A DNA stretch of 64,000 nucleotides from Agrobacterium arsenijevicii (GCA_000949895.1 JWIT01000002.1:186001-250000); one strand, 5' to 3'; positions 30,739 to 39,869 are shown, numbered from the stretch's first letter. Program-made: numbers and translations. Notes: a model not told the origin generated them from the sequence alone.

Positions 30739-30906
30739 AAGAGTTCCCTTTTCAAAATTTGATTGAAAACAAGAATGCCATCGCTGCCATGAAAACGGCG
30801 TGCGTTTTTTGAGCCAATTGAAAGCATCGATGCAAACAGAGCGCGCCATCTATATAAAAAACGCAAGTGTCTTGCGTCATTATCGAGGCAGGTGCATTAT
30901 TAACCA

Positions 30907-31368
30907 ATGATTGATGATCGTGACCGCCGAATCCTTGCGATTCTCCAGGAAAATGCAGAAACGCCGCTCGCCGATATCGCGGATGAGGTGTCGCTGTCGC
31001 TTTCCGCCTGTTCACGCCGCATCACACGGTTGCGTGCGGAAGGATATGTGACAGGCACGATGGCGCTGCTCGATCGGCGGAAAATCAATCTGCCGACCAC
31101 GGTTTTCCTGCTGGTCAGAACCGGCCTGCATGCGGAGGATTGGCTGGACCAGTTCCATGCCGCCGTCAGCACCATACCGGAGATCGTCGAGGTTCACCGG
31201 TTGACCGGGAATTTTGATTATATTCTGAAACTGGTGCTGCCGAATGTCGAATATTACGACACGATCTACAAACAGCTCCTCCGGCGGGTCCAGCTTTACG
31301 ACATGTCCGCTTATATCTCGATGGAAACGGTGAAGCTGTCGTCGTCCCTGCCAACGACGCATATCTGA
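30907..31368 (+). CDS. Lrp/AsnC family transcriptional regulator
   Basis: A 153-residue feast/famine regulator. The N-terminal helix-turn-helix covers [49 protein letters not shown], and the C-terminal RAM/AsnC ligand domain includes [28 protein letters not shown]. The start at 30907 is only loosely preceded by GAGGCAGG. It is divergent from the racemase-amidotransferase pair over 168 bp, the usual arrangement for a local regulator. Ligand unknown, probably an amino acid. Confidence 0.9.
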   Translation: MIDDRDRRILAILQENAETPLADIADEVSLSLSACSRRITRLRAEGYVTGTMALLDRRKINLPTTVFLLVRTGLHAEDWLDQFHAAVSTIPEIVEVHRLTGNFDYILKLVLPNVEYYDTIYKQLLRRVQLYDMSAYISMETVKLSSSLPTTHI

Positions 31369-31389
31369 CAGGGGTATCAGGCCGTTTTT

Positions 31390-32373
31390 TCAGCGCGTGG
31401 TTTCGAAACGGAAACCGAAGCGGAAACTCCGGCTCTCACCCGGTTGAAGGGTCAACGCCGCGGCGAGTTCCGGCTGGTTGAAGGCATTGGTCGGCGTCTC
31501 GACGGGTTCGAGAGCGATGGATGTTCGTCTGTCGCGGGCAAGCGTGTCGCCGGTGAAAACATGCATGTGGCCGCGCTCCTGCCACACCGTCAGGCTCGAT
31601 CCATTCTGCCGGTTTTCAAGTCTTGTCTCGTAAAGTCCGGTTGCGGATGCGATGAGATCGGTGAAGCAGACATCGAGCACATGGCCGGCGAGCGGCGCGG
31701 CGGAAAGAAACGCCGCATCGTCGCGTTTGAGAATGCCTGTCTCCCTGTCGGGCAGCGGTATCAAAGCCTCGTCCGTTTCGATTGCCGTTCGCGACGGAAG
31801 CGTCAGATAGAGATCATCGATGGACGAGGTGCCGGGCAGACGGAAATAGGGGTGCCAGCCGGCCGCGAAGGGCAAAGGCCGGTCGTCGCCATTGATGCCG
31901 CGTATGTCGATGGTAACGTCATGGCCGGCAAACCGGTACTCCACCTCGATGGCAAGATGATAGGGATAGCCCTTGAAGTCCGCAGGCGATATCTCGGCGC
32001 GGAAGACGAGGACATGAGCATCATTTTCCTCGAAGGACCGGTCGAGGGCAAAGGGCAGGGCGCGCGCAAATCCGTGGAAGACCAGATCCTCGTGGGCAAG
32101 CACCGGCGCGATACGGTGCATCTCCCCGCCGAAGTGGAATTGGCCCTGCGGGATGCGGTTGGTGAAAGGGGCGAGGATGCCGTTCCTCACGCCGTTCTGC
32201 GACTGCAATTCCGCCGGCGTCAAATATCCGTCGACGAGGTTTTCTTCGTTGCCATCGGCAAGCCGCGGTCGCCAGCTGAGAAGGGTCGCGCCCTCGTAAG
32301 CGATCTCGGCGCTGAAACCGTTTCCAGAAACGGTCACACCGGCAATCCCCGTGCCTGTTGCGGAAGTGGTCAT
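31390..32373 (-). CDS. Aldose 1-epimerase family protein
   Basis: Galactose-mutarotase-like enzyme of 327 residues that interconverts sugar anomers. It shows NGVRNGILAPFTNRIPQGQF with the substrate-binding NR pair, LVFHGFAR, AAGWHPYFRLPG with a catalytic-type His, and ALEPVETPTNAFNQPE with the catalytic Glu. I start it at ATG 32373, where AAGGA lies about 10 nt upstream; an ATG six codons earlier has no ribosome site and the frame extends to 32502. It sits downstream of the gno-reductase pair on the same strand, 174 bp away. Sugar specificity is unknown. Confidence 0.85.
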   Translation of the reverse strand: MTTSATGTGIAGVTVSGNGFSAEIAYEGATLLSWRPRLADGNEENLVDGYLTPAELQSQNGVRNGILAPFTNRIPQGQFHFGGEMHRIAPVLAHEDLVFHGFARALPFALDRSFEENDAHVLVFRAEISPADFKGYPYHLAIEVEYRFAGHDVTIDIRGINGDDRPLPFAAGWHPYFRLPGTSSIDDLYLTLPSRTAIETDEALIPLPDRETGILKRDDAAFLSAAPLAGHVLDVCFTDLIASATGLYETRLENRQNGSSLTVWQERGHMHVFTGDTLARDRRTSIALEPVETPTNAFNQPELAAALTLQPGESRSFRFGFRFETTR

Positions 32374-32547
32374 CGGGAAATTGTCCTTCATGCATGCGTC
32401 TGCGGCCGTCGGGCCGATTGCGCCGCCGATTCGCCTGATCATCTTCGCTGCGGAGACATTACGCAATGGCCATGACGGGCTGCACACATTCGTGACCTTC
32501 ACGTCAGGTCGGCCATTCCGGTGTTATTGCCTTGCCCGTGGCGGAAA

Positions 32548-33450
32548 TCAGTCTGCGAAGGTATGTTTCGCGCCGGTGAAAAATTCCATCAGCGCGGCCT
32601 GATCCTCACCACCCAGCCCCGCCGCCGTCAGCATTCGGTGCACCTCGGCGCAAACCGCCGTCAGCGGCATGGCCGTGTTGGTGCGTCTGGCGAGATCCTG
32701 CGCACCGTTCAGGTCTTTGACCATATTGTCGATACGGCCGGTGCGGCGGTAATCCTTCGCCACGTAACGCGGCATGTATTCCTGAAGGATCGCGCTATCG
32801 GCCCTGCCGCCCTTCAACGCCTGCGGGATTTTGGCGGCATCGACGCCGGCGTCCAGCGCAAGCTGCGTCGCTTCCGCCACGGCAAGGAAGTTCAGCCCGC
32901 AGAGAACCTGATTGATGAGCTTCGTCGTCTGGCCTGCGCCGCTTGGCCCCATATGGGTGTAGTTGCTGGCGACATGCCGCAGCACGCGATGGGCATCAGC
33001 CACATCCGTTTCAGTGCCGCCCGCCATCAGTGTCAGTTGGCCGACAAGCGCCTTGGGCGCGCCGCCGGAAAGCGGGCTGTCCACCCAGCGCAGCCCCTTT
33101 TCAGCAGCATTCGCCGCCAGCTCTTTCGTCGCCTCCGGATCGATGGAGGACATGTCGATGATCAGCGTGCCAGGCCTTGCTCCCGCCGCGACGCCATCCT
33201 TGCCGAAGACGGCCAGCCGGACGATTTTCGGTGAATTGAGGCTGAGGATCACGACATCGGAGACCGAGGCCGCTTCCGCCGCCGTGCCGGCGCTGTGTGC
33301 GCCAAAGCTGGTCAGCGCCGCCACTTTTTCCGCGTCGAGATCGAAAACCGTCAGTTGATTGCCGGTCTCGATCAGCCGCGTGCCGATTGCACCGCCCATG
33401 GCGCCGGCGCCGATAAGGGCGATTTTGTTCTTCTCGGTCATGGTGCTCAC
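32548..33450 (-). CDS. NAD(P)-dependent oxidoreductase, 3-hydroxyisobutyrate dehydrogenase family
   Basis: A 300-residue beta-hydroxyacid dehydrogenase. The Rossmann loop is IALIGAGAMGGAIGTRL; the substrate-binding motif is RWVDSPLSGGAPKAL; the catalytic Lys lies in GAGQTTKLINQVL, and FLAVAEATQLA follows as in the family. GGAGGA stands 4 nt before the GTG start. It is 42 bp downstream of the gno-like gene and probably co-transcribed, so a role in sugar-acid breakdown (for example tartronate semialdehyde reductase) is plausible but not shown. Confidence 0.88.
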   Translation of the reverse strand: MSTMTEKNKIALIGAGAMGGAIGTRLIETGNQLTVFDLDAEKVAALTSFGAHSAGTAAEAASVSDVVILSLNSPKIVRLAVFGKDGVAAGARPGTLIIDMSSIDPEATKELAANAAEKGLRWVDSPLSGGAPKALVGQLTLMAGGTETDVADAHRVLRHVASNYTHMGPSGAGQTTKLINQVLCGLNFLAVAEATQLALDAGVDAAKIPQALKGGRADSAILQEYMPRYVAKDYRRTGRIDNMVKDLNGAQDLARRTNTAMPLTAVCAEVHRMLTAAGLGGEDQAALMEFFTGAKHTFAD

Positions 33451-33492
33451 GGTCTCCTCCCAAAGCGTCGTGGTCTCGTCGATTCAGCTTCT

Positions 33493-34248
33493 TTAAAGCG
33501 AAGCGGTGATGCCGCCGTCGACGTAAAGAATATGCCCGTTCACGAAAGACGAGGCGTCGGACGACAGGAAAATGCAGGCGCCGACAAGTTCTTCGACCTT
33601 GCCCCAGCGACCGGCGGGCGTACGCTTCTCAAGCCATGCCGAAAAGGTCTCGTCAGCGACTAGAGCGGCGTTGAGCGGCGTGTCGAAATAACCCGGCGCA
33701 ATGGCGTTGCACTGCAGGCCGTATTTGGCCCAGTCCGTCGCCATGCCCTTTGTCAGATTGCCGACAGCGCCCTTGGTGGCGGTGTAAGGCGCGATGCCGG
33801 GACGGGCGAGTGCGGTCTGCACGCTGGCGATGTTGATGATCTTGCCGCGTCCACGGGTGATCATGTGGCGCGCGACGGCTTGGCCCGCGTGGAACACCGA
33901 GGCGATGTTGGTCTGCAACAGGCGCTCAAAGGCGTCTGCCGGAAAATCCTCAAGCGGCGTGCGGTGCTGCATGCCGGCATTGTTGACGAGAATATCGATT
34001 GGGCCGACGTCCGCCTCGAAACCGTCGATGGCTTTGCGCACCGCTTCGTGGTCGGTGGCGTCGAAGGCCAGCGTTTTGGCGCCCTTGATACCTGCGGCGG
34101 CGGCTTTCAGCTTCGCTTCGTCGCGACCGTTCAGCACCACTTCGGCTCCGGCCTCCACCAGCCCTTGCGCCAGTGCAAAACCGATGCCCTGTGACGAACC
34201 GGTGATCAGGGCGCGGCGGCCGGTAAGATCGAACAAATTAAGGCCCAC
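33493..34248 (-). CDS. SDR oxidoreductase, gluconate 5-dehydrogenase-like
   Basis: A 251-residue classical short-chain dehydrogenase resembling gluconate 5-dehydrogenase (IdnO/Gno), which interconverts gluconate and 5-ketogluconate. Motifs: TGSSQGIG (residues 16-23), ILVNNAG, NIASVQ with the catalytic Ser, YTATKGAV (Tyr and Lys) and LQCNAIAPGYFDTPL. I use GTG 34248, with GGAGG 5 nt upstream, rather than the ATG at 34308 that lies inside the operator region. It is divergent from idnD across a GntR-type palindrome, matching the idn logic of gluconate/idonate use. Confidence 0.85.
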   Translation of the reverse strand: MGLNLFDLTGRRALITGSSQGIGFALAQGLVEAGAEVVLNGRDEAKLKAAAAGIKGAKTLAFDATDHEAVRKAIDGFEADVGPIDILVNNAGMQHRTPLEDFPADAFERLLQTNIASVFHAGQAVARHMITRGRGKIINIASVQTALARPGIAPYTATKGAVGNLTKGMATDWAKYGLQCNAIAPGYFDTPLNAALVADETFSAWLEKRTPAGRWGKVEELVGACIFLSSDASSFVNGHILYVDGGITASL

Positions 34249-34288
34249 TGTTTCCTCCAGTCTCTCGACATTGCTTTTATGTCGGTTT

Positions 34289-34304
34289 ATGTTATCGATA
34301 ACAT
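34289..34304. promoter_or_regulatory. GntR/IdnR-type palindromic operator
   Basis: ATGTTATCGATAACAT is a perfect 16-bp palindrome and matches the enterobacterial GntR/IdnR (LacI family) consensus ATGTTA-N4-TAACAT. It lies between the divergent gno-like and idnD-like genes, 41 bp from the gno start, where one repressor could control both. The cognate regulator is not in this window. A near copy is at 35605-35620. Confidence 0.75.
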
Positions 34305-34469
34305 TCATCCCTTTCAGTCGTGGATGTCAAGGCTTAAACGCTTGGTTCCGGTACGGATCATGCGTGCGAGGAGGCCGCAAGGCCTGCAAAAAGCGCGGCT
34401 GGCGGCAATGATCGGGATGCGGATTATTTTGTCGCGCCGGACAGGTACGACGTCGAAAGGGAGATATTT

Positions 34470-35501
34470 ATGAGAGCGATTGTCGCCCATGGGGCAAAGG
34501 ATGTGCGCATCGAAGAGCGGCCGGAGGAAGCGCCGGGGGCGGGAGAAGTGCGCCTTCGTCTGGCCCGGGGCGGAATTTGCGGCAGCGATCTTCACTACTA
34601 CAATCATGGCGGTTTCGGCGCGATACGGCTTCGCGAACCGATGGTGCTGGGGCACGAAGTCTCCGCCGTCATCGAGGAACTCGGTGAAGGCGTCGAGGGG
34701 CTGAAGGTCGGTGGTCTCGTGGCGGTTTCGCCGTCCCGCCCGTGCAGGACCTGCCGCTTTTGCCAGGAAGGCCTGCACAACCAGTGCCTCAATATGCGCT
34801 TTTATGGCAGCGCCATGCCATTCCCGCATATTCAGGGCGCTTTCCGGGAGGTTCTCGTGGCGGATGCGCTGCAATGCGTTCCGGCCGATGGCCTGACCGC
34901 TGGCGAGGCGGCCATGGCGGAGCCGCTGGCGGTGACGCTGCATGCCACCCGGCGCGCCGGGGATTTGCTGGGAAAACGCGTTCTCGTTACCGGTTGCGGC
35001 CCGATCGGCATTCTCTCCATTCTTGCCGCACGCCGTGCCGGTGCCGCTGAAATCGTCGCGACCGACCTTTCGGATTTCACGCTCGCCAAAGCGAAAGAAG
35101 CCGGCGCGGATCGCGTCATCAACAGCAAGGATGAACCCGATGCGCTGGCCGCCTATGGGGCGAACAAGGGCACGTTCGACGTTCTCTATGAATGCTCGGG
35201 CGCCGCTGTTGCCCTTGCGGGCGGGATTACGGCGCTGCGTCCGCGAGGCATCATCGTCCAGCTCGGACTTGGCGGCGATATGAGCCTGCCGATGATGGCG
35301 ATCACGGCCAAGGAACTGGATCTGCGCGGCTCTTTCCGGTTCCATGAGGAATTCGCAACCGGCGTTGAATTGATGCGCAAGGGCCTGATCGACGTCAAGC
35401 CGTTCATCACCCAGACGGTCGATCTCGACGACGCCATCTCGGCCTTCGAATTCGCCTCCGACCGCAGCCGCGCCATGAAGGTGCAGATCGCTTTTTCGTA
35501 A
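34470..35501 (+). CDS. idnD: L-idonate 5-dehydrogenase-like zinc alcohol dehydrogenase
   Basis: Medium-chain zinc dehydrogenase of 343 residues expected to oxidise L-idonate to 5-ketogluconate. Catalytic zinc ligands: Cys37 (GGICGSDLHYYNHGG) and His62-Glu63 (GHEVSAV); structural zinc: Cys92, Cys95, Cys98 and Cys106. NAD-binding loop VTGCGPIGILSILAARRAGA. CGSDLHYYNHGGFG is characteristic of IdnD. A distinct terminator follows. Other polyol dehydrogenases share these features, so the substrate is supported mainly by the adjacent gno-like gene and GntR-type operator. Confidence 0.87.
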   Translation: MRAIVAHGAKDVRIEERPEEAPGAGEVRLRLARGGICGSDLHYYNHGGFGAIRLREPMVLGHEVSAVIEELGEGVEGLKVGGLVAVSPSRPCRTCRFCQEGLHNQCLNMRFYGSAMPFPHIQGAFREVLVADALQCVPADGLTAGEAAMAEPLAVTLHATRRAGDLLGKRVLVTGCGPIGILSILAARRAGAAEIVATDLSDFTLAKAKEAGADRVINSKDEPDALAAYGANKGTFDVLYECSGAAVALAGGITALRPRGIIVQLGLGGDMSLPMMAITAKELDLRGSFRFHEEFATGVELMRKGLIDVKPFITQTVDLDDAISAFEFASDRSRAMKVQIAFS

Positions 35502-35535
35502 GCGTTTGTACCACACGCGGGCGTGTCGACGTTTG

Positions 35536-35568
35536 ATCGGCGGCGGATTATTCCGCCGCCGATTTTTT
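35536..35568 (+). terminator. Intrinsic terminator after idnD
   Basis: ATCGGCGGCGGA and TCCGCCGCCGAT form a perfect 12-bp stem (35536-35547, 35552-35563) with loop TTAT, followed directly by a T tract. It lies 35 bp after the idnD stop. Confidence 0.92.
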
Positions 35569-35604
35569 ATGGGCGCGATTTCCGTTCGCAACAACCTGTC
35601 GGCG

Positions 35605-35620
35605 ATGTTATCGATATCAT
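35605..35620. promoter_or_regulatory. Second GntR-type operator-like site
   Basis: ATGTTATCGATATCAT differs at one position from the perfect palindrome at 34289-34304. It lies beyond the idnD terminator and about 190 bp before the GbsR-like gene, where no sugar-acid gene starts. It could allow looping with the first site or be a leftover of a lost gene. Confidence 0.4.
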
Positions 35621-35702
35621 CGTCCGTGTGTTGGGTTGGGCAGGACGCCTCAAGGGCGATGCCCGGATCTTCTGCTGACGTTGTTCCGCCGATTTGCACA
35701 TT

Positions 35703-35716
35703 TTGACGCAGGTCAA
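35703..35716. promoter_or_regulatory. FNR/FnrN-type anaerobox upstream of the cyd operon
   Basis: TTGACGCAGGTCAA is a perfect palindrome around a GCAG centre and fits the alphaproteobacterial Fnr/FixK box (TTGA-C/T-N4-G/A-TCAA). The symmetry extends to 18 bp (35701-35718). It lies 76 bp before the ATG of the GbsR-like gene that is coupled to cydD, a suitable distance for oxygen-dependent activation of the whole cytochrome bd cluster. Confidence 0.75.
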
Positions 35717-35756
35717 AAAGGTGATTTGCCGCCTGCCATTTTTTGCTTTATCGAAA

Positions 35757-35774
35757 TTTCAGAAATTACTGAAA
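35757..35774. promoter_or_regulatory. Inverted repeat before the GbsR-like gene
   Basis: TTTCAG-AAATTA-CTGAAA, a perfect 6-bp inverted repeat with a 6-bp centre, lies 17 bp before the start of the MarR/GbsR-type gene. Position and size fit an autoregulatory operator for a winged-helix dimer. The assignment is inference. Confidence 0.4.
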
Positions 35775-35791
35775 CTACAGAAAGCAAAGAA

Positions 35792-36367
35792 ATGCCGACC
35801 AGTCTTTCTCCACTCGTTCAGTCCTTCGTGCTGCATTTTGGCGAGATGGGTAGCCGCTGGGGCATCAACCGCACGGTCGGCCAAGTCTATGCATTGCTTT
35901 ACATTTCGCCGCAGCCGCTCTGCGCCGACGACATTGTCGAGGCGCTTGGCATCTCCCGTTCCAACGTGTCGATGAGCCTGAAGGAGCTTCAGGCGTGGAA
36001 CCTTGCAATTCTCAAGCATTTTCCCGGTGACCGGCGCGATTTCTTCACGACGCCGGAGGATGTCTGGCAAATTCTTCGCACCCTTGCCGAGGAGCGCAAG
36101 AAACGCGAGATCGATCCGACGCTCAGCGTGCTCCGCGAAATCCTGATGGAGACGCCGGACAACGAAGATGAGCGGCATGCGCAAAAGCGCATCGATGAGA
36201 TGAAGACGCTGATCGAGCAGCTCACCGGCTGGTATGACGACGTGAAGCGGCTGGAGACGGAGCGGCTGGCTTCGTTACTGGCGCTCGGCTCGAAAGTCAC
36301 GAAACTGTTGGAGGCCAAGGACAAGATCGTCTCTCTTGCAAGACCCCGTGGCACAAAGGGCAAGTGA
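35792..36367 (+). CDS. GbsR/MarR-family transcriptional regulator in the cyd operon
   Basis: A 191-residue winged-helix regulator of the GbsR group. QVYALLYISPQPLCADDIVEALGISRSNVSMSLKELQAWNL is the helix-turn-helix (about residues 30-70), followed by a beta-wing with GDRRDFF and a long helical tail (EDERHAQKRIDEMKTLIEQL) that should dimerise. I start at ATG 35792; no strong ribosome site is visible. Its stop overlaps the cydD GTG (GTGA), tying it to the cytochrome bd genes. It has one cysteine, Cys41. Target and signal are unknown; a redox or haem-related cue would fit the context. Confidence 0.85.
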   Translation: MPTSLSPLVQSFVLHFGEMGSRWGINRTVGQVYALLYISPQPLCADDIVEALGISRSNVSMSLKELQAWNLAILKHFPGDRRDFFTTPEDVWQILRTLAEERKKREIDPTLSVLREILMETPDNEDERHAQKRIDEMKTLIEQLTGWYDDVKRLETERLASLLALGSKVTKLLEAKDKIVSLARPRGTKGK

Positions 36368-38181
36368 GGAGATCGGCCTTGGAGATGTTCGCACAAACGC
36401 GACAATCGGCTAGTGGTGACAGCGTTGACTGTCCTGCGCCTGAAACCGTTTCGCCCGATGTGGTGCGGCGGCGCTTCTTCGGTGCTGCTGCCGGGAAATC
36501 CTCTGACGACAAGGGTGCCGGAGCGGTGAAAAAGGCGAAGGCACCGATGGTAGGAAGATCTGTCGCCCTGCTGCATGTGTTGCCGGCTCTGCTCTGGCTG
36601 CCGCAGGCGGGTTTGCTTGCCTTTTCCGTCGGAAAAATTGCCGATGGAGCGCCGATGATGGCGGTTGTGCCGGCGGCTGTTGCGGTTCTCATCCTCGGTT
36701 TCATCAAGGCCTGGCTGGAAAAAATCGCGGCGAGATTGTCGTTTCGTGCCGCGCGCGCCACGCTGTCGCAACGGCGGCTGGAAGCGCTGCAGGCTGTGGC
36801 GAAGGTGTCGCCGCTTGATCTGTCGCGCACGGCATCTGGCGAGGCGGCAGGCGTTATTGCCGAGGCGGCGGAAGCGCTGGTGCCCTACCTCTCCCGTTTT
36901 CAGCCGGCGCGGATGAAAGCCACCGTCGTTCCCCTGGTTTTTGTGCTGGCGATCCTGCCATTTACCTGGGTCGCGGCGCTGGTGCTGTTGCTTTCCATGC
37001 CAACCATCCCACTTTTCATGGCGTTGATCGGCTGGCAGGCAAAGGCGGCTAGTGAAAAGCAGCTTGCCGAGACCGGCAGCATGAATGCTTTCCTGCTAGA
37101 TCGCCTGCGCGGTTTGGAAACGATCCGCGCGCTGGAGGCCGTCGATCTGACCGCAGGACGTCTGCGCACGGACGCGGAAAACCTCAAGAAGCGGACGATG
37201 GCGGTGCTCAGGATCGCCTTTCTTTCCTCGGCGGTGCTGGAGCTTTTCGCAGCGCTCGGCGTTGCCATGACCGCCGTTTACATCGGTTTCCATCTGCTCG
37301 GTTTTCTGGATTTCGGCGCGTGGGGCGAGAAGCTGACGCTTGCCGAGGGACTGTTCATCCTGCTTCTGGCCCCGGCCTTTTTCGAGCCGCTGCGGGAACT
37401 CTCTGCAGTCTGGCACGACCGTGCAGCCGGCGAGGCGGCTCTCGGCGCGCTCGGTACATTGACGGCAGGCGGTACAGCCATCGTGGGCGAGGGTAAGGAT
37501 GTCGTGTCCGCACCATGCCCGCTGCCCGGTCTGGTGGAGCTGGATAATCTTTCCTTCGCCTATCCAAATTCTCCACCTGTGATCCAAAATCTCAACCTTA
37601 CGGTTCAGCCGGGTGAGAAAGTTGCGATTCTTGGGCCTTCCGGTTGTGGCAAATCCACTGTACTCTCCTTGATTGCCGGGTTGGCCAAAGTTGGCGGCGG
37701 CGCAATAAGGATCGGCGGCGTAAAGCTCGATCATGCGACTGCTGATGGACTACGCAAGACAATCGGCTGGGTCAGCCAGAAGCCGTTCTTTTTTGCCGGT
37801 TCGCTGAAGACGAATATTCGCTTTGGTCGTGCCGGGATCAGCGAAGGCATGGTGGAAGAGGCGTTGTGCCATACCGGGCTGGATGGATTATCGCATGCAC
37901 GCCGACACCTGCCGATTGGGGATGGCGGATATGGCATTTCGGGCGGAGAAGCGGTGCGGCTCGCCATTGCGCGCGCTTTCGCCGATCCCGCGACGCAGCT
38001 TGTTCTGGTCGATGAACCGACGGCGCATCTCGACCGGGAAACGGCTGCTCTCGTTACGGAAAACCTGCTGAAACTGGCAAATGGCAGGACATTGATTGTC
38101 GCAACGCATGATCCGGTGCTGGCGGCGCGCATGGACAGGGTCGTGGATATGACGACGATCCATTCAAGAGGGCAGTCATGA
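36364..38181 (+). CDS. cydD: Thiol reductant ABC exporter subunit CydD
   Basis: One half of the CydDC ABC transporter, which is needed for cytochrome bd assembly and for periplasmic redox balance (cysteine/glutathione export or haem-linked). Up to 605 residues: an N-terminal extension of about 60 residues, six membrane helices, then the ATPase with Walker A GPSGCGKST, signature SGGE and Walker B LVLVDEPTAHLD. GTG 36364 overlaps the regulator stop; a TTG at 36379 with GAGGAG 7 nt upstream is a good alternative start. The stop overlaps cydC (ATGA). Confidence 0.93.
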   Translation: MRRSALEMFAQTRQSASGDSVDCPAPETVSPDVVRRRFFGAAAGKSSDDKGAGAVKKAKAPMVGRSVALLHVLPALLWLPQAGLLAFSVGKIADGAPMMAVVPAAVAVLILGFIKAWLEKIAARLSFRAARATLSQRRLEALQAVAKVSPLDLSRTASGEAAGVIAEAAEALVPYLSRFQPARMKATVVPLVFVLAILPFTWVAALVLLLSMPTIPLFMALIGWQAKAASEKQLAETGSMNAFLLDRLRGLETIRALEAVDLTAGRLRTDAENLKKRTMAVLRIAFLSSAVLELFAALGVAMTAVYIGFHLLGFLDFGAWGEKLTLAEGLFILLLAPAFFEPLRELSAVWHDRAAGEAALGALGTLTAGGTAIVGEGKDVVSAPCPLPGLVELDNLSFAYPNSPPVIQNLNLTVQPGEKVAILGPSGCGKSTVLSLIAGLAKVGGGAIRIGGVKLDHATADGLRKTIGWVSQKPFFFAGSLKTNIRFGRAGISEGMVEEALCHTGLDGLSHARRHLPIGDGGYGISGGEAVRLAIARAFADPATQLVLVDEPTAHLDRETAALVTENLLKLANGRTLIVATHDPVLAARMDRVVDMTTIHSRGQS

Positions 38182-39869
38182 TCACACGTCTTGCCATATT
38201 GAAACCTGTCATTGCCCTGTTCTGGACGGCGCGTCGCGGCATTCTGCTTGCCGGTATGGCTCTCGCGGCAACGACGGTGCTGGCGGGGATCGGCCTTCTC
38301 GGCGTTTCCGGCTGGTTCATCACCGCAACGGCGATTGCCGGTCTTGTGCCGGCCACGGCCTATGCATTTGACGTCTTTGCCCCGTCGGCGGCCATCCGCC
38401 TACTGGCGCTGTCGCGCACCGCCGCCCGTTATGGCGAACGCATGACCACCCATGAGGCAACGCTTTCCGTGCTGGCGGCGCTTCGGGAAAAGCTGTTTCG
38501 CGGTTTTGCCGTCCCGCAGGCGGCAAAACATCTGGAGGCAAGACCCGCTCGCCTGCTGAACCGGTTGACCGCGGATATCGATGCGCTGGATTCGCTCTAT
38601 CTTCGTGTGCTGGTTCCCGCCGCTGTCGCGGTCCTTGCCGCCATTGCAACGGGCATCGGGCTTGCTTTCCTCGACCCGCTTGCAGGCGTTCTGGCGGCCC
38701 TCTTCCTAATCTCGGCGGGGCTCGGCATTTCGGTGCGCTCGGCGTTGCGGGCGGAAAAATTTGCGCGCCGCCGGGCAATCGGGCTTGAAGCGCTTCGCGC
38801 CCGTACGGCGGATCTGGTCAACGGACAAGTGGAATTGCTCACCACGGGTCGTCTTTCCGCGCAGGTTGCGGCGGTAAAGGGCGCGGACGACTACCTGCTT
38901 GCCTGTGACGATCGCCTGAACAGCATCGAGACCAATGCCGGTTTTTCCTTTGGGGTTTCGTCAGCTGTTCTTTTGAGCGCCGCCCTTCTGGGCATGGCAT
39001 GGCTTGCGGAAAAGGGTGTGGTGAACGCACCGGCTGCCGCTCTCGGCCTGCTCGTCTGTTTCGCCGCTCTGGAGCCTTTCACGGCGTTGCGCCGGGGTGC
39101 GATGGAACTCGGGCGCACGCTTTTTTCGGCACGGCGTATCGCGCCGCGCCTTTCGGGCGAGGCTGTCTCTCACTGTCCACGCCTGCCCGCCATCGGCATG
39201 GCTGCGGAACTTGAGAATGTGCGTCTGGAGCGGGATGGAAACGACAATCCGGTTCTGACGAATATCAACCTTGCGATTGCCGCCGGCGAAACGGTTGCGA
39301 TCGTCGGGCCGAGCGGTGCGGGCAAGACCAGCCTCATCCAGCTTCTGGCAGGTGAATTGCAGCCAACGGCGGGCCTAGCCAGTGCTTTACCATCCTCCCT
39401 GATGACGCAGCGAAGCCAGCTTTTCCGCGACAGCATTGCCGACAATTTGAGGCTTGCAAAACCCGCGGCGACCGAGAGCGAACTGTGGGATGTTCTGCAG
39501 GCAGCGGGTCTTGGCGAACACGTCAAAACCCTGACGGCAGGTCTGAGCACAAAGCTCGGCGAGGCGGGGCAGGGCCTCTCCGGCGGCCAGTCACGCCGGC
39601 TTGCGCTCGCCCGTTTCCTGCTGCGCGACAAACCGCTCTGGCTTCTCGACGAAGTGACGGAAGGGCTGGACGGAGAGACCGCTCGCGATGTGCTTGGCCG
39701 GCTGTTTGCCAGGGCGGATGGAAAGACTGTCGTGATGATCACCCATAATCGCCGCGAGGCGGAATTTGCCGATCGGATCATCATGCTGAAAGACGGGCGC
39801 CAACTTGATCAATGTCAAAGCGGCACCCCGGAATACGACGTAATGCTGCAAACATTGCGTCCGGACTGA
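38178..39869 (+). CDS. cydC: Thiol reductant ABC exporter subunit CydC
   Basis: Second half of the CydDC transporter, 563 residues. Six membrane helices are followed by the nucleotide-binding domain with Walker A GPSGAGKTS, signature LSGGQSRRLALAR and Walker B LWLLDEVTEGLD. GISGWFI-like LLGVSGWFITATA at the start is typical of CydC. The ATG overlaps the cydD stop, so both halves are made together. cydA follows after 68 bp. Confidence 0.94.
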   Translation: MITRLAILKPVIALFWTARRGILLAGMALAATTVLAGIGLLGVSGWFITATAIAGLVPATAYAFDVFAPSAAIRLLALSRTAARYGERMTTHEATLSVLAALREKLFRGFAVPQAAKHLEARPARLLNRLTADIDALDSLYLRVLVPAAVAVLAAIATGIGLAFLDPLAGVLAALFLISAGLGISVRSALRAEKFARRRAIGLEALRARTADLVNGQVELLTTGRLSAQVAAVKGADDYLLACDDRLNSIETNAGFSFGVSSAVLLSAALLGMAWLAEKGVVNAPAAALGLLVCFAALEPFTALRRGAMELGRTLFSARRIAPRLSGEAVSHCPRLPAIGMAAELENVRLERDGNDNPVLTNINLAIAAGETVAIVGPSGAGKTSLIQLLAGELQPTAGLASALPSSLMTQRSQLFRDSIADNLRLAKPAATESELWDVLQAAGLGEHVKTLTAGLSTKLGEAGQGLSGGQSRRLALARFLLRDKPLWLLDEVTEGLDGETARDVLGRLFARADGKTVVMITHNRREAEFADRIIMLKDGRQLDQCQSGTPEYDVMLQTLRPD

